Positions 52,055-59,756 of a stretch of DNA of 64,000 nucleotides are shown piece after piece. Positions within the stretch are counted from its first letter, which is position 1. Every line of letters starts with the position of its first letter. The notes beneath the pieces were generated by a model. It had not been told where the DNA came from and made no database searches. It saw nothing but the letters and a program-made list of their open reading frames with translations. The DNA is from Phycisphaerae bacterium (GTDB lineage: Bacteria; Planctomycetota; Phycisphaerae; Phycisphaerales; SM1A02): assembly GCA_016795065.1 (NCBI GenBank), contig JAEUIU010000085.1, forward strand, positions 1 to 64,000, given 5' to 3'. Made by a program: the position numbers and the translations under genes.

Positions 52055-52434
52055 GACGGTCGCTCCTGTTCCTCAAGCATGGAGAGCAGCGCCTCGCGCT
52101 GCTTCTTGGTGAGACGGGCTTCCGAGGCAATGAAGGCCAGCGCCGGGGCGACCGCGCCGCCGAACGCGCTGGACACAAATCGCTTCCACGCCGAACGTCG
52201 GGCATCGTCGGGCTTCACCGAGGCGGTGAACTCCCACACGTTCCCGACCTGACGGGCGCTGACGAGGCCCTTGGCCGTCATCCGATCGAGCATCGTCTTG
52301 ACTGTCGAGTAGGCCCATTGCTGGGCGTCGTGAAGCTCGTCGGCGACTTGCCGCGCCGTGGCCCGGTCGAGGGCCCAGAGCGCCTCCAGAAGGTGCCATT
52401 CGGCGTCGGTGATGGTGGTTTCCGGCTCTGCCAT
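52051..52434 (-). CDS. blaI: BlaI/MecI-family transcriptional repressor
   Basis: Winged-helix repressor (127 residues): TTITDAEWHLLEALWALDRA, the family's opening, then QWAYSTVKTMLDRMTAKGLV (recognition helix and wing) and a helical dimer domain ending in a run of charged residues. Known members bind inverted repeats near their own promoter and are cut or released when the membrane protease senses a signal. It is the first gene of the operon with the M56-secretin fusion. The ATG at 52434 has AGGAG 6 bases upstream. The operator pair lies about 70-110 bases upstream. No beta-lactamase is encoded nearby, so the target genes may be different. Confidence 0.9.
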   Translation of the reverse strand: MAEPETTITDAEWHLLEALWALDRATARQVADELHDAQQWAYSTVKTMLDRMTAKGLVSARQVGNVWEFTASVKPDDARRSAWKRFVSSAFGGAVAPALAFIASEARLTKKQREALLSMLEEQERPS

Positions 52435-52506
52435 GTTCGCTCCTGCGTCAGGGCCTCTCACGCGTGGGGTTGGCTCCCCGGTCGAAACGTCGGCGGGGAG
52501 ACCTGT

Positions 52507-52520
52507 ACGACAATCGTCGT
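52507..52520. promoter_or_regulatory. Second BlaI-type operator, imperfect
   Basis: ACGACAATCGTCGT, an imperfect inverted repeat one change away from ACGACAATTGTCGT, of the same design as the site at 52526. Centres are 20 bases apart (about two DNA turns), which would let two repressor dimers sit side by side. Confidence 0.6.
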
Positions 52521-52525
52521 TTCGT

Positions 52526-52541
52526 CACTACAACTGTAGTG
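52526..52541. promoter_or_regulatory. BlaI/MecI operator
   Basis: CACTACAACTGTAGTG: a perfect 7-base inverted repeat around two bases, matching the known BlaI/MecI motif ACTACA-NN-TGTAGT. It lies in the divergent promoter region between the repressor gene and xylA, so it may control both directions. Confidence 0.85.
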
Positions 52542-52602
52542 TCGTCGGTCGAAAACGCAAGCCCGCTCCACGTTTTGTTGCGCTGGCGTTACGCTCGCCG
52601 AC

Positions 52603-53913
52603 ATGGCCGCCTTTCCAGACGTCCCCGGACCGGTTCCATTCGCCGAACCCCGCTCGCGCACCGAACTCGCCTTTCGCCACTACCGACCGGACGAGCCGGT
52701 CGAGGGCAAGGCGATGCGCGACCATCTCCGCTTCGCGAGTTGCTACTGGCACACCATGCGCAACGGCCTCGCCGACCCGTTCGGCGCCCCAACTGCCCAC
52801 ATGCCGTGGGACGACGGCAGCGGTTCCCTCGACAACGCGAAGCGCCGCGTCGGCGTCTTCTTTGAGTTCCTTGAGAAGTGCCGCATCGACCGCTGGTGCT
52901 TCCACGACCGCGACGTCGCTCCCGAGGGCCGGACACTTGCCGAGAGCCATCGCAACCTCGACGCCCTCGTGCCGGTGATGAAGCAGGCCCAAGCCTCAAG
53001 CGGCAAGACGCTCCTGTGGGGCACCGCCTGCCTCTTCGCCCATCCGCGGTATGCCTCCGGCGCTGCGACCAGCCCGTCGGTTTCGGTCTTTGCGTACGCG
53101 GCAGCCCAGGTCAAGAAGGCTCTCGAGGTGACGCATGAACTGGGAGGCGAGGGCTACGTCTTCTGGGGAGGCCGAGAAGGCTACTTGTCGCTCTGGAACA
53201 CCGATATGCGGCGCGAGCGCGAGCACCTCGCCCGATTCCTGCACATGGCCGTCGAGCACAAGCGGGCCATCGGCTTCAAGGGACAGTTCTACATCGAGCC
53301 GAAGCCGCGCGAACCGAGCGTGCACCAGTACGACTCGGATGCCGCCGCCTGCCTCGCGTTCCTTCGCGAGTTTGACCTCCTGCCGCACCTGAAGCTCAAC
53401 ATCGAGACCAACCACGCGACGCTCGCCGGCCACACGATGGAGCACGAGCTGACCGTCGCCCGCGACGCTGGAGCACTCGGCTCGATCGATGCCAACACGG
53501 GCACCGAGCACTGCGGGTGGGACACCGACGAGTTCCCGATCGACATCCGACTGACCAGCAAGATCATGCTGATCGTCCTTTCCATGGGCGGCTTCACCAC
53601 CGGCGGCCTGAACTTCGACGCCAAGCGCCGCCGCGAGAGTTTCGAGCCGATTGATCTCTTCCACAGCCACGTCGCGGGGATGGACGCCTTCGCCCGCGGA
53701 CTCAAGATCGCCGCGGCCATCCGGGCCGACGGACGCATCGCGGATTTCGTGGCCAGGCGCTATCGCTCCTGGGATTCCGATCTCGGCCGGGCCGTTGAAG
53801 CGGGTACAACCTCCCTTGTGGAGCTTGAGCGCATCGCCCTTGCCGCCCCCGAGCCCCAGCTCGAAAGCGGCCGGCAGGAGTGGCTCGAGGCGATCGTGCA
53901 GGAGTACCTATGA
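52603..53913 (+). CDS. xylA: Xylose isomerase
   Basis: Class II xylose isomerase, 436 residues, the usual length. Seen: RFASCYWHTMRNGLADPFG, CFHDRDVAPEG (base His and metal site), VFWGGREGYLSLWNTDM (metal-binding Glu follows), KGQFYIEPKPREPSVHQYD with the metal-binding Glu/Asp, LNIETNHATLAGHTMEHEL and GSIDANTGTEHCGWDTDEFP. It converts D-xylose to D-xylulose; no xylulokinase is next to it. The gene is divergent from the BlaI operon and may share its operator region. Its stop overlaps the HD-hydrolase start by 4 bases. Confidence 0.95.
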   Translation: MAAFPDVPGPVPFAEPRSRTELAFRHYRPDEPVEGKAMRDHLRFASCYWHTMRNGLADPFGAPTAHMPWDDGSGSLDNAKRRVGVFFEFLEKCRIDRWCFHDRDVAPEGRTLAESHRNLDALVPVMKQAQASSGKTLLWGTACLFAHPRYASGAATSPSVSVFAYAAAQVKKALEVTHELGGEGYVFWGGREGYLSLWNTDMRREREHLARFLHMAVEHKRAIGFKGQFYIEPKPREPSVHQYDSDAAACLAFLREFDLLPHLKLNIETNHATLAGHTMEHELTVARDAGALGSIDANTGTEHCGWDTDEFPIDIRLTSKIMLIVLSMGGFTTGGLNFDAKRRRESFEPIDLFHSHVAGMDAFARGLKIAAAIRADGRIADFVARRYRSWDSDLGRAVEAGTTSLVELERIALAAPEPQLESGRQEWLEAIVQEYL

Positions 53914-54482
53914 GCATGTCCGTCGAGGCAGCACGATCCCTGATGCGCGAGTGGGTCACCAACCCATCGCTTCGCGTGCACATGGAATCGGTGGGAGCCT
54001 GCATGGCCGCCTATGCCGCAACCGTCGATCCGGCGAACGCTGACCGTTGGACCGTGTGCGGCCTGCTCCACGACTTCGACTACGAGCGTCATCCGTCGAA
54101 GGAGGAACACCCACGCGTCGGCGTCGCCCACCTGCGGACGATCGGCGTCGACGAGGAGATCCTCGACGCGATCATGGGGCACGCCGAGTACACGGGCACG
54201 CCCCGGAATTCGCCGATGTCCAAACACCTTTTTGCGGTCGACGAGCTTGCCGGCTTCATCGTTGCCTGTGCGAAGGTCCGGCCGGATGGACTGGCCACGC
54301 TCGAACCCGCCAGCGTCATCAAGAAGCTGAAGACGCCTGCCTTTGCGGCCGCGGTGAGTCGCGAGGACATCCGACAAGGAGTCGCCGAACTGAACGCCTT
54401 CTCGGGCTGCGACGAGCAGGCCCACATTGCCCGTTGCATCGCGGCCATCCGCGACGCCCAATGCCTTTCGAAAGGCGGATAA
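53910..54482 (+). CDS. HD-domain hydrolase
   Basis: HD-superfamily phosphohydrolase of about 190 residues. Seen: NPSLRVHMESVGACMAAYA with the first His, the metal-ligand LLHDFDYERHPSKEEHPRVG and MGHAEYTGTP. The family hydrolyses nucleotide or sugar phosphates; the substrate is not predictable. The ATG at 53910 overlaps the xylA stop (ATGA) with AGGAG before it, so it is expressed with xylA and may assist sugar-phosphate turnover. Confidence 0.8.
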   Translation: MSMSVEAARSLMREWVTNPSLRVHMESVGACMAAYAATVDPANADRWTVCGLLHDFDYERHPSKEEHPRVGVAHLRTIGVDEEILDAIMGHAEYTGTPRNSPMSKHLFAVDELAGFIVACAKVRPDGLATLEPASVIKKLKTPAFAAAVSREDIRQGVAELNAFSGCDEQAHIARCIAAIRDAQCLSKGG

Positions 54483-54488
54483 GGGACC

Positions 54489-57140
54489 ATGAGCCATTCG
54501 AACACACCGTCCGGCGAGGGAACGAGAGCCGTCGCCATCATCGCGTTCATCGCTTTCGGCGTGGCCCTGCTTGTCGCCGGCATCGCCATCTTCGCAGCAC
54601 TGCGCCGCGAGCCGACGCTGCCCACGACGCCCGAGGGGATGCGCGACGCGGCCATCGCGGCGACGAAGGCGCCGACACCGCCCTCCGCGGACGGGATCAC
54701 CATGGCCGAGGGATTCGTCGCCGAGCGCGTCGTCTCCGTTCCGAAGGAGATCGGATCGATCGCCTCGCTCTGCGCGATGCCGGACGGCTCGCTCATCCTC
54801 GGACCCCAGGAGGGCAAGCTTGCGCGGCTCGTGCCGAGCACCGGCGACATCACGCAGCTCGACTTGGACATCGGCCAGGTGCAGGGCATGGCCGAAGTCG
54901 ACGGAACGCTCTACGCGGTCGTCAACGGCAACGCCGCGAAGGGGCAAGGGCTCTACCGAATTCGTGACGGCAACGCCGACGGCACGCTCGATACGGTCGA
55001 GCTGCTTCGCGCGATTCCCGGCGACACCGGCGAGCATGGCGCTCACGGCGTGGTGCTTGGCCCCGATCGCAAGCTCTATCTGACCATCGGCAATCACGCG
55101 AGGATTCCCGAGCCCGAAACGTCGCGTGTGCCTCGCGTCTGGCAGGAGGACTTCCTCCTTCCGCGCATGTGGGACGCGAATGGACACGCCGTCGGCATCA
55201 TGGCTCCCGGCGGTTTCATCGTGCGAACCGATCTGGACGGCAAGGCGTGGGATCTCTTCTCGATCGGCTACCGCAACGCCTACGACCTCGACTTCAATGC
55301 CGATGGCGAGCTCTTCACCTACGACTCGGACATGGAGTGGGACATCGGGGCGCCGTGGTATCGGCCGACGGCGGTCTGTCATGTGACGAGTGGCGTCGAC
55401 TTCGGTTGGCGTTCGGGCTCGGCTTGCCCACCGGCCTGGTACGTCGACGTCGCCCCGCCGGTGCTGGCCGTCGGTCCCGGCTCACCGACCGGCGTCGTCT
55501 TCGGCACGAAGAGCAACTTCCCCAAGCCTTGGCGCGACGCGCTCTTCTGCCTCGACTGGACCTACGCGACCATTCATGCCGTGTTCCTCGAACAAGAAGG
55601 CGCCAGCTACTCCGCCCGCCGCGAGCAGTTCTTCGCCGGCAAGGGCATGCCGCTGACCGACGCGGTCATCAGCCCGAAGGACGGGGCGATGTACGTCTCG
55701 ACCGGCGGACGAAGGACCGACTCAGCGATCTACCGCATTCGCGCGGTCGAGCCAAGCACCGACGCGCCGACCGCAGCCCGCACCACGCGCGAACGCAACT
55801 TGCGCCTCGAGCTTGAGCGGGCCCATCACCCTGGCGCGAGCGACGCAGAAATCAAGATCGCCCTGCAGGGACTCGATTCTGACGATCGCCTCGTGCGCAT
55901 GGCCGCCCGAATCGCACTCGAACACCAGGATCCGAAGCGTTGGGAATCGTTGCCCCTGCCGAGCCCGTCGCCCCGAGCCCTGATCGAGCGTTCCCTCGCA
56001 CTCGCCCGCACCGGAAACGCCGAGGGTCGCGAACGCATCTTTGCCGATCTCCTTGGACTCGACTGGGCGAACCTCTCCCTCGACGACCGCCGCGGCGCGC
56101 TTCGCACGCTCCTCATCACGATGGCCCGGCATGGCGCGCCTGCCGATCCGCGGCCCCTTCTCGGCATGCTTGAGGGTCAGTTCCCCTCGAAGGACCAGCG
56201 TTCGGATCGGCTGCTCGTCGAACTTCTCGTCAAGCTCGATTCGATCGTCGTGGTCGCCCGTGCGCTGCAACTGATGGAGGCGACCGACGCGACGGTCGAG
56301 GCGATCGATCCGTCGCTCCTTGCCCGCAACGACAACTACGGTTCGGTCATTCTGAAGATGGCCGCCGACAACCCGCGCCAACAGCAGATCGCGGTGGCGA
56401 CGGCGCTGCGAGCGGCGACGAAGGGGTGGACCGACGGCTACCGCGATCGCTATTTCCGCTGGTTCCCTAACGCGAAGCGTGCATCGGGCGGTCACTCCTT
56501 CAGCGGATTCCTCGATCGCATCCGCGACGACGCCCTGGCGAACGTGCCCGAGCAGTCGCGCGACAGGTGGACGAAGATCGCCCGCGGGACCGAGGAGCCG
56601 ACCGCAGACCGCCCCGTGGCCGAGGGCCCGGGACGCCGCTGGACAACCGCCGAAGTCGAGCGCATCGCAGGATCGATCGTCACTGGCCGGGACTTCGCCC
56701 GAGGCGAACGCATGTTCAAGGCGGCGAGCTGCGCCGACTGCCACCGCTTCGCCGGGATCGGCCACGCCGGCGGACCCGACCTAAGCGGAGTCGGCCAGCG
56801 ATTCGGAGCCCGCGAACTCGCCGAGGCCGTCATCGAACCGAGCGCCGTGATCTCGGATCAGTATCGCTTCGAGGAGTTCACGCTGGCCGACGGTTCGACC
56901 ATCACCGGTCGCGTCGTGAACCAGACTCCCGCTGCCATCACGATCATCGAGAGCCTGCTGGCCCCCGAATCCACGCGCGAACTGCCAATCGCAACGGTGG
57001 CCTCGCGCCGCCCGAGCCCGGTCTCGCCGATGCTCGCCGGCCTTCTCGATTCGCTGTCCGAAGCCGAGCTGACCGACCTGCTCGCCTACCTCAAGTCGGG
57101 AGGAGACCCCCGCGACCCCATGTTCAAGCAGGGGTCGTAA
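54489..57140 (+). CDS. Cytochrome c dehydrogenase: anchored beta-propeller plus haem domain
   Basis: Membrane-anchored protein of 883 residues: N-terminal helix (about 17-38), sugar-dehydrogenase-like propeller (about 70-430; AMPDGSLILGPQEGKLARLV, YLTIGNHARIPEPE, DLDFNADGELFTYDSDMEWD), helical HEAT-like part (about 430-720), then the c-type haem domain with CADCHRFAGIGHAGGPDLSG and VGQRFGARELAEAVIEP and a conserved tail (TLADGSTITGRVVNQTPAA). It belongs to the same group as the protein at 42281 but lacks PA14. Expected to oxidise a sugar or alcohol outside the membrane. It starts 6 bases after the HD-hydrolase stop, so xylA, the hydrolase and this gene form one operon. Confidence 0.82.
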   Translation: MSHSNTPSGEGTRAVAIIAFIAFGVALLVAGIAIFAALRREPTLPTTPEGMRDAAIAATKAPTPPSADGITMAEGFVAERVVSVPKEIGSIASLCAMPDGSLILGPQEGKLARLVPSTGDITQLDLDIGQVQGMAEVDGTLYAVVNGNAAKGQGLYRIRDGNADGTLDTVELLRAIPGDTGEHGAHGVVLGPDRKLYLTIGNHARIPEPETSRVPRVWQEDFLLPRMWDANGHAVGIMAPGGFIVRTDLDGKAWDLFSIGYRNAYDLDFNADGELFTYDSDMEWDIGAPWYRPTAVCHVTSGVDFGWRSGSACPPAWYVDVAPPVLAVGPGSPTGVVFGTKSNFPKPWRDALFCLDWTYATIHAVFLEQEGASYSARREQFFAGKGMPLTDAVISPKDGAMYVSTGGRRTDSAIYRIRAVEPSTDAPTAARTTRERNLRLELERAHHPGASDAEIKIALQGLDSDDRLVRMAARIALEHQDPKRWESLPLPSPSPRALIERSLALARTGNAEGRERIFADLLGLDWANLSLDDRRGALRTLLITMARHGAPADPRPLLGMLEGQFPSKDQRSDRLLVELLVKLDSIVVVARALQLMEATDATVEAIDPSLLARNDNYGSVILKMAADNPRQQQIAVATALRAATKGWTDGYRDRYFRWFPNAKRASGGHSFSGFLDRIRDDALANVPEQSRDRWTKIARGTEEPTADRPVAEGPGRRWTTAEVERIAGSIVTGRDFARGERMFKAASCADCHRFAGIGHAGGPDLSGVGQRFGARELAEAVIEPSAVISDQYRFEEFTLADGSTITGRVVNQTPAAITIIESLLAPESTRELPIATVASRRPSPVSPMLAGLLDSLSEAELTDLLAYLKSGGDPRDPMFKQGS

Positions 57141-57153
57141 GCCGACTCGATTT

Positions 57154-57333
57154 CGCTCGTACCGCCCAACCGCCAGCCCGCGATTCACTCGCGGGCGCCC
57201 GGCGGACAAGAGCGAGTGTCGGCCCGGAGGCCGTTACCACGCGCCACGCTCATACCGCCCAACCGCCAGCCCGCGATTTACTCGCGGGCGCCCGGCGGAG
57301 AAAAGCGAGTGTGCGCCCGGAGGGCGCTACGGA
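57154..57333. repeat. Two direct copies of a GC-rich hairpin repeat, 93-base spacing
   Basis: Two near-identical blocks starting at 57154 and 57247 share a core of about 75 bases (ACCGCCCAACCGCCAGCCCG onward). Each holds a hairpin with an 8-base perfect stem (GCCCGCGA, five bases, TCGCGGGC). The block has the look of a REP-type intergenic repeat in the gap after the cytochrome gene. Confidence 0.75.
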
Positions 57334-57345
57334 GCGCAAAAACTA

Positions 57346-57374
57346 GGAGCGCCGTACACGACATACGGCGCTCC
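57346..57374. terminator. Hairpin between convergent genes
   Basis: GGAGCGCCGTA, seven bases, TACGGCGCTCC: an 11-base perfect stem located between the convergent cytochrome and B12-binding-like genes. A weak T/A-run on either side makes bidirectional termination plausible. Confidence 0.6.
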
Positions 57375-57459
57375 GGAGGGAAGGGGGAGACTCGGTTGAC
57401 GCGGCGACGATCGCCACCGCGGGTTTGGGCGCGTCAGGACGCGCGGGTCGTGAAGGGAA

Positions 57460-58155
57460 TCACGCGGCTGCGCGGGATCGGTTCTTCACGATGCGGGCCT
57501 TGGCGCTGCGAACGTCCTTGTGCGAGACAAGCTTGTCGAGAAGGTCCGACGGCGAGCTCGCGGACATGTCCGCACCAATCTCTTCGGCCAAACCGGGGGC
57601 TCGGTTGAAGATCCCTCCACCAACAACGATTTGCATGGATGGGCAGGCTGCCACTTCGCGGATGGTGTCGATAAGAAGTCGGATATTCGGTGCATCCCGA
57701 TTGCTCGACGCAAACATCAGAAGCACATCCGGCACGCACTGGCCGACTTCGGCCAGGATCTCGTCGTTGGCGACGCCGCCGCCGGCGAACTTCACGGTGT
57801 ATCCGTCCGCCTCGCAGAGGTCGGCAATGAGCTGGCCGGCAAGCTCTTCGGGCTCGTTCGGGCCGCAGAAAAGGCAGACCGAACGGTTTCGGCGGGCCTT
57901 CTGGGTGTATCTGGCCTGGGCCTGATCCACCATCATGCGAAGAAGTCGCGTCGCGTAGTTGTGGGCCAGCATGGTGAGCTGGTCGTTGCGGTGCAGATTG
58001 TGCACCATGTCGAGAGCCGGCCAGAAGAGTTCGCGACTGACGGTTTCGGCTGGAATGCCCGAGTCGTAGAGCTCGTTCACAAGCGTGAAGGCGGCGGTGC
58101 GGTTGCCGGAGACGAGATGGCCAAAGAGCTGCTCAAGGGTGGCTTCGAGGTTCAT
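57460..58155 (-). CDS. B12-binding-like protein without the DxHxxG motif
   Basis: A 231-residue protein with the plan of a cobalamin-binding module: an N-terminal helical cap (SGIPAETVSRELFWPALDMV, LTMLAHNYATRLLRMMVDQ) and a Rossmann-like domain (about 93-215) with GYTVKFAGGG, PDVLLMFASSNRD and QIVVGGGIFNRA. The cobalt-ligand motif DxHxxG, expected in the first loop, reads PNEPEEL here, so base-off B12 binding is doubtful. It may bind another ligand or act as a structural partner. Related domains occur next to MerR-type regulators and photoreceptors, but no DNA-binding domain is present. The start is ATG 58155. Confidence 0.6.
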   Translation of the reverse strand: MNLEATLEQLFGHLVSGNRTAAFTLVNELYDSGIPAETVSRELFWPALDMVHNLHRNDQLTMLAHNYATRLLRMMVDQAQARYTQKARRNRSVCLFCGPNEPEELAGQLIADLCEADGYTVKFAGGGVANDEILAEVGQCVPDVLLMFASSNRDAPNIRLLIDTIREVAACPSMQIVVGGGIFNRAPGLAEEIGADMSASSPSDLLDKLVSHKDVRSAKARIVKNRSRAAA

Positions 58156-58464
58156 GGATGCCTGAGAGGATTCGGTCGGATGGGTGCGCCTCCACGCGTC
58201 GATCCGTGACTTGCTGGCCCCGAGATCCTCTCGGGCGTTTCATTCGTGTCGTCTGCTTCGCGGTGTGCGTCGCAGGTGACGCGACTTGTTTCGACCATGC
58301 GCACGTCGATGCTCCCGTGCCACGTTTCGCGGCTGATAATGCGCCTCGGCCGCGCATCGCAGCGTGCTTATCGGGGAGTGGAGTCGCAAACACTGCGCGA
58401 AATGGCTTCGAGCGGAGAGGAAGATGCCGCAGCGACGCCCGTCGTTTGCAACATTCGCTTCGTC
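58156..58464. other. Gap of about 300 bases without a clear gene
   Basis: The frame of the following membrane protein is open from 58246, but the first 73 codons (many Arg, Ser, Cys and Met) look non-coding. No RNA gene or terminator of note was seen. Confidence 0.4.
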
Positions 58465-58854
58465 ATGCGAATCGATTTCCGCGCCCATCGGGCAGAACAC
58501 GCCGGATTGCCTACCTGCCTCTTGCTCTCGTCGCTCACGGCCCTGATGGTCGCGGCGCCCGAATCGCCGTCCTTTACCGCCGCATCGCTTGATCCCTGGT
58601 GGTCAACCTGGTGGCTCGCCCTCACGGCAGCCGTGTTCACGCTCGGCTGCGTCTTTGCTCATCGCGCGCTTCTTGTCGGCTGCATCATTGGTGGTGGCGT
58701 GCCTCTTGCCCAGTCGGTCCTTTACGGCAACGGCTCGCTTGCGGCGCAGTCGGTCACCCTGATCGCATCGGTCCTCTGCGCGTCGCTCGGCTCGATCCTC
58801 GGGCGAACGTTGCGCCGCATCGTTCAGGCCCGCGCCATACCCGTGCGAGCCTGA
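58465..58854 (+). CDS. Small membrane protein, 129 aa
   Basis: Begins MRIDFRAHRAEHAGLPTCL. Three to four hydrophobic segments follow (LLLSSLTALMVAAPES, WWLALTAAVFTLGCVFAHRA, VTLIASVLCASLGSILGRTL), with a Trp-rich loop. No family recognised. The ATG at 58465 is taken because upstream codons look random. Convergent with the DMT transporter gene, whose end is 2 bases away. Confidence 0.5.
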   Translation: MRIDFRAHRAEHAGLPTCLLLSSLTALMVAAPESPSFTAASLDPWWSTWWLALTAAVFTLGCVFAHRALLVGCIIGGGVPLAQSVLYGNGSLAAQSVTLIASVLCASLGSILGRTLRRIVQARAIPVRA

Positions 58855-58856
58855 CC

Positions 58857-59756
58857 TCAGGTCGATGGTGATGGCTTGACGGAACGCTGGGCAACCAGCA
58901 TCCCCGCCAACATCAGTCCTGCCCCTAACAGCTTGCGCACTGTCACGGGCTCTCCGAGCAGCACCGCTCCCGCCACCATGGCGAAGGCTGCCTCAAGGCT
59001 GAGGAGAATCGCCGAGTGTGCCGCCGGCGCGACGCGCTGAGCGATCGCCTGAAGCGTGAACGCGATGACGGTCGGGAAGATCGCGGCGAACGCGATCGCA
59101 CCGCTTGCGGCGAGGATGTTCGCGGCCGCCGGAGCCTCGAGCGGCAGTCCGAGCGCCAGCCCCGCTGCCCCTGTGACGGCAAACTGGACTCCCGCAAAGT
59201 TCACTGCGTTCACCCGTCCCGCCCAATGACCCATCAGGAGAATGTGAACAGCCCACGCCACCGCGCAGGCGAGAATGATCGGGTCACCCGAGCGGACGAC
59301 GAAGTCCCCCTCGATCGAGAGAAACCAAAGTCCCGGCAAGACCAGGGCAACACCGCACCAAACGGGCCAGCGCACCCTTTGCCCAAGGACCACAGCAAGA
59401 AGCGGAGCGATGACAACGTATGTCGCCGTGATGAACCCGCCGTTAGCCGCCGTCGTCGAGCCCATCCCCCATTGCTGGAGGATCGCTCCCATTGCCATGA
59501 CGGTTCCGGCTGACAGTCCACCGACCAGATCATCGCGCGAGGGTCGGCTGCGCAGAAGAAAAGGCGCGAGCAGGAGCGCCGCCAGTCCGAACCGAAAGCC
59601 AGTGAAGCTCAGCGGCCCCAGGTGTCTGGCCCCGATGATCTGGGCGATGAATCCGAGTCCCCAAATGAGCGCCGCCAACAGCATGATGCCGTCGGCCCGC
59701 AACGGGGTGAGCCAAGAGTGCCGGGTTTCGGCCGTGGCCTCGTTGGGCTCGCTCAA
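58857..59756 (-). CDS. EamA/DMT-family transporter
   Basis: Ten-helix drug/metabolite transporter: two EamA repeats, the first with LLAALIWGLGFIAQIIG and GFRFGLAALLLAPFLL, the second with ACAVAWAVHILLMGHWAG and LLSLEAAFAMVAGAVLLGEP, the family's signature loop near the end. It exports or imports a small metabolite; the substrate is unknown. The TTG start (59756) overlaps the fucosidase stop by 4 bases (TTGA), which suggests translation coupled to the fucosidase and perhaps a role in sugar or product movement. Confidence 0.85.
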   Translation of the reverse strand: MSEPNEATAETRHSWLTPLRADGIMLLAALIWGLGFIAQIIGARHLGPLSFTGFRFGLAALLLAPFLLRSRPSRDDLVGGLSAGTVMAMGAILQQWGMGSTTAANGGFITATYVVIAPLLAVVLGQRVRWPVWCGVALVLPGLWFLSIEGDFVVRSGDPIILACAVAWAVHILLMGHWAGRVNAVNFAGVQFAVTGAAGLALGLPLEAPAAANILAASGAIAFAAIFPTVIAFTLQAIAQRVAPAAHSAILLSLEAAFAMVAGAVLLGEPVTVRKLLGAGLMLAGMLVAQRSVKPSPST

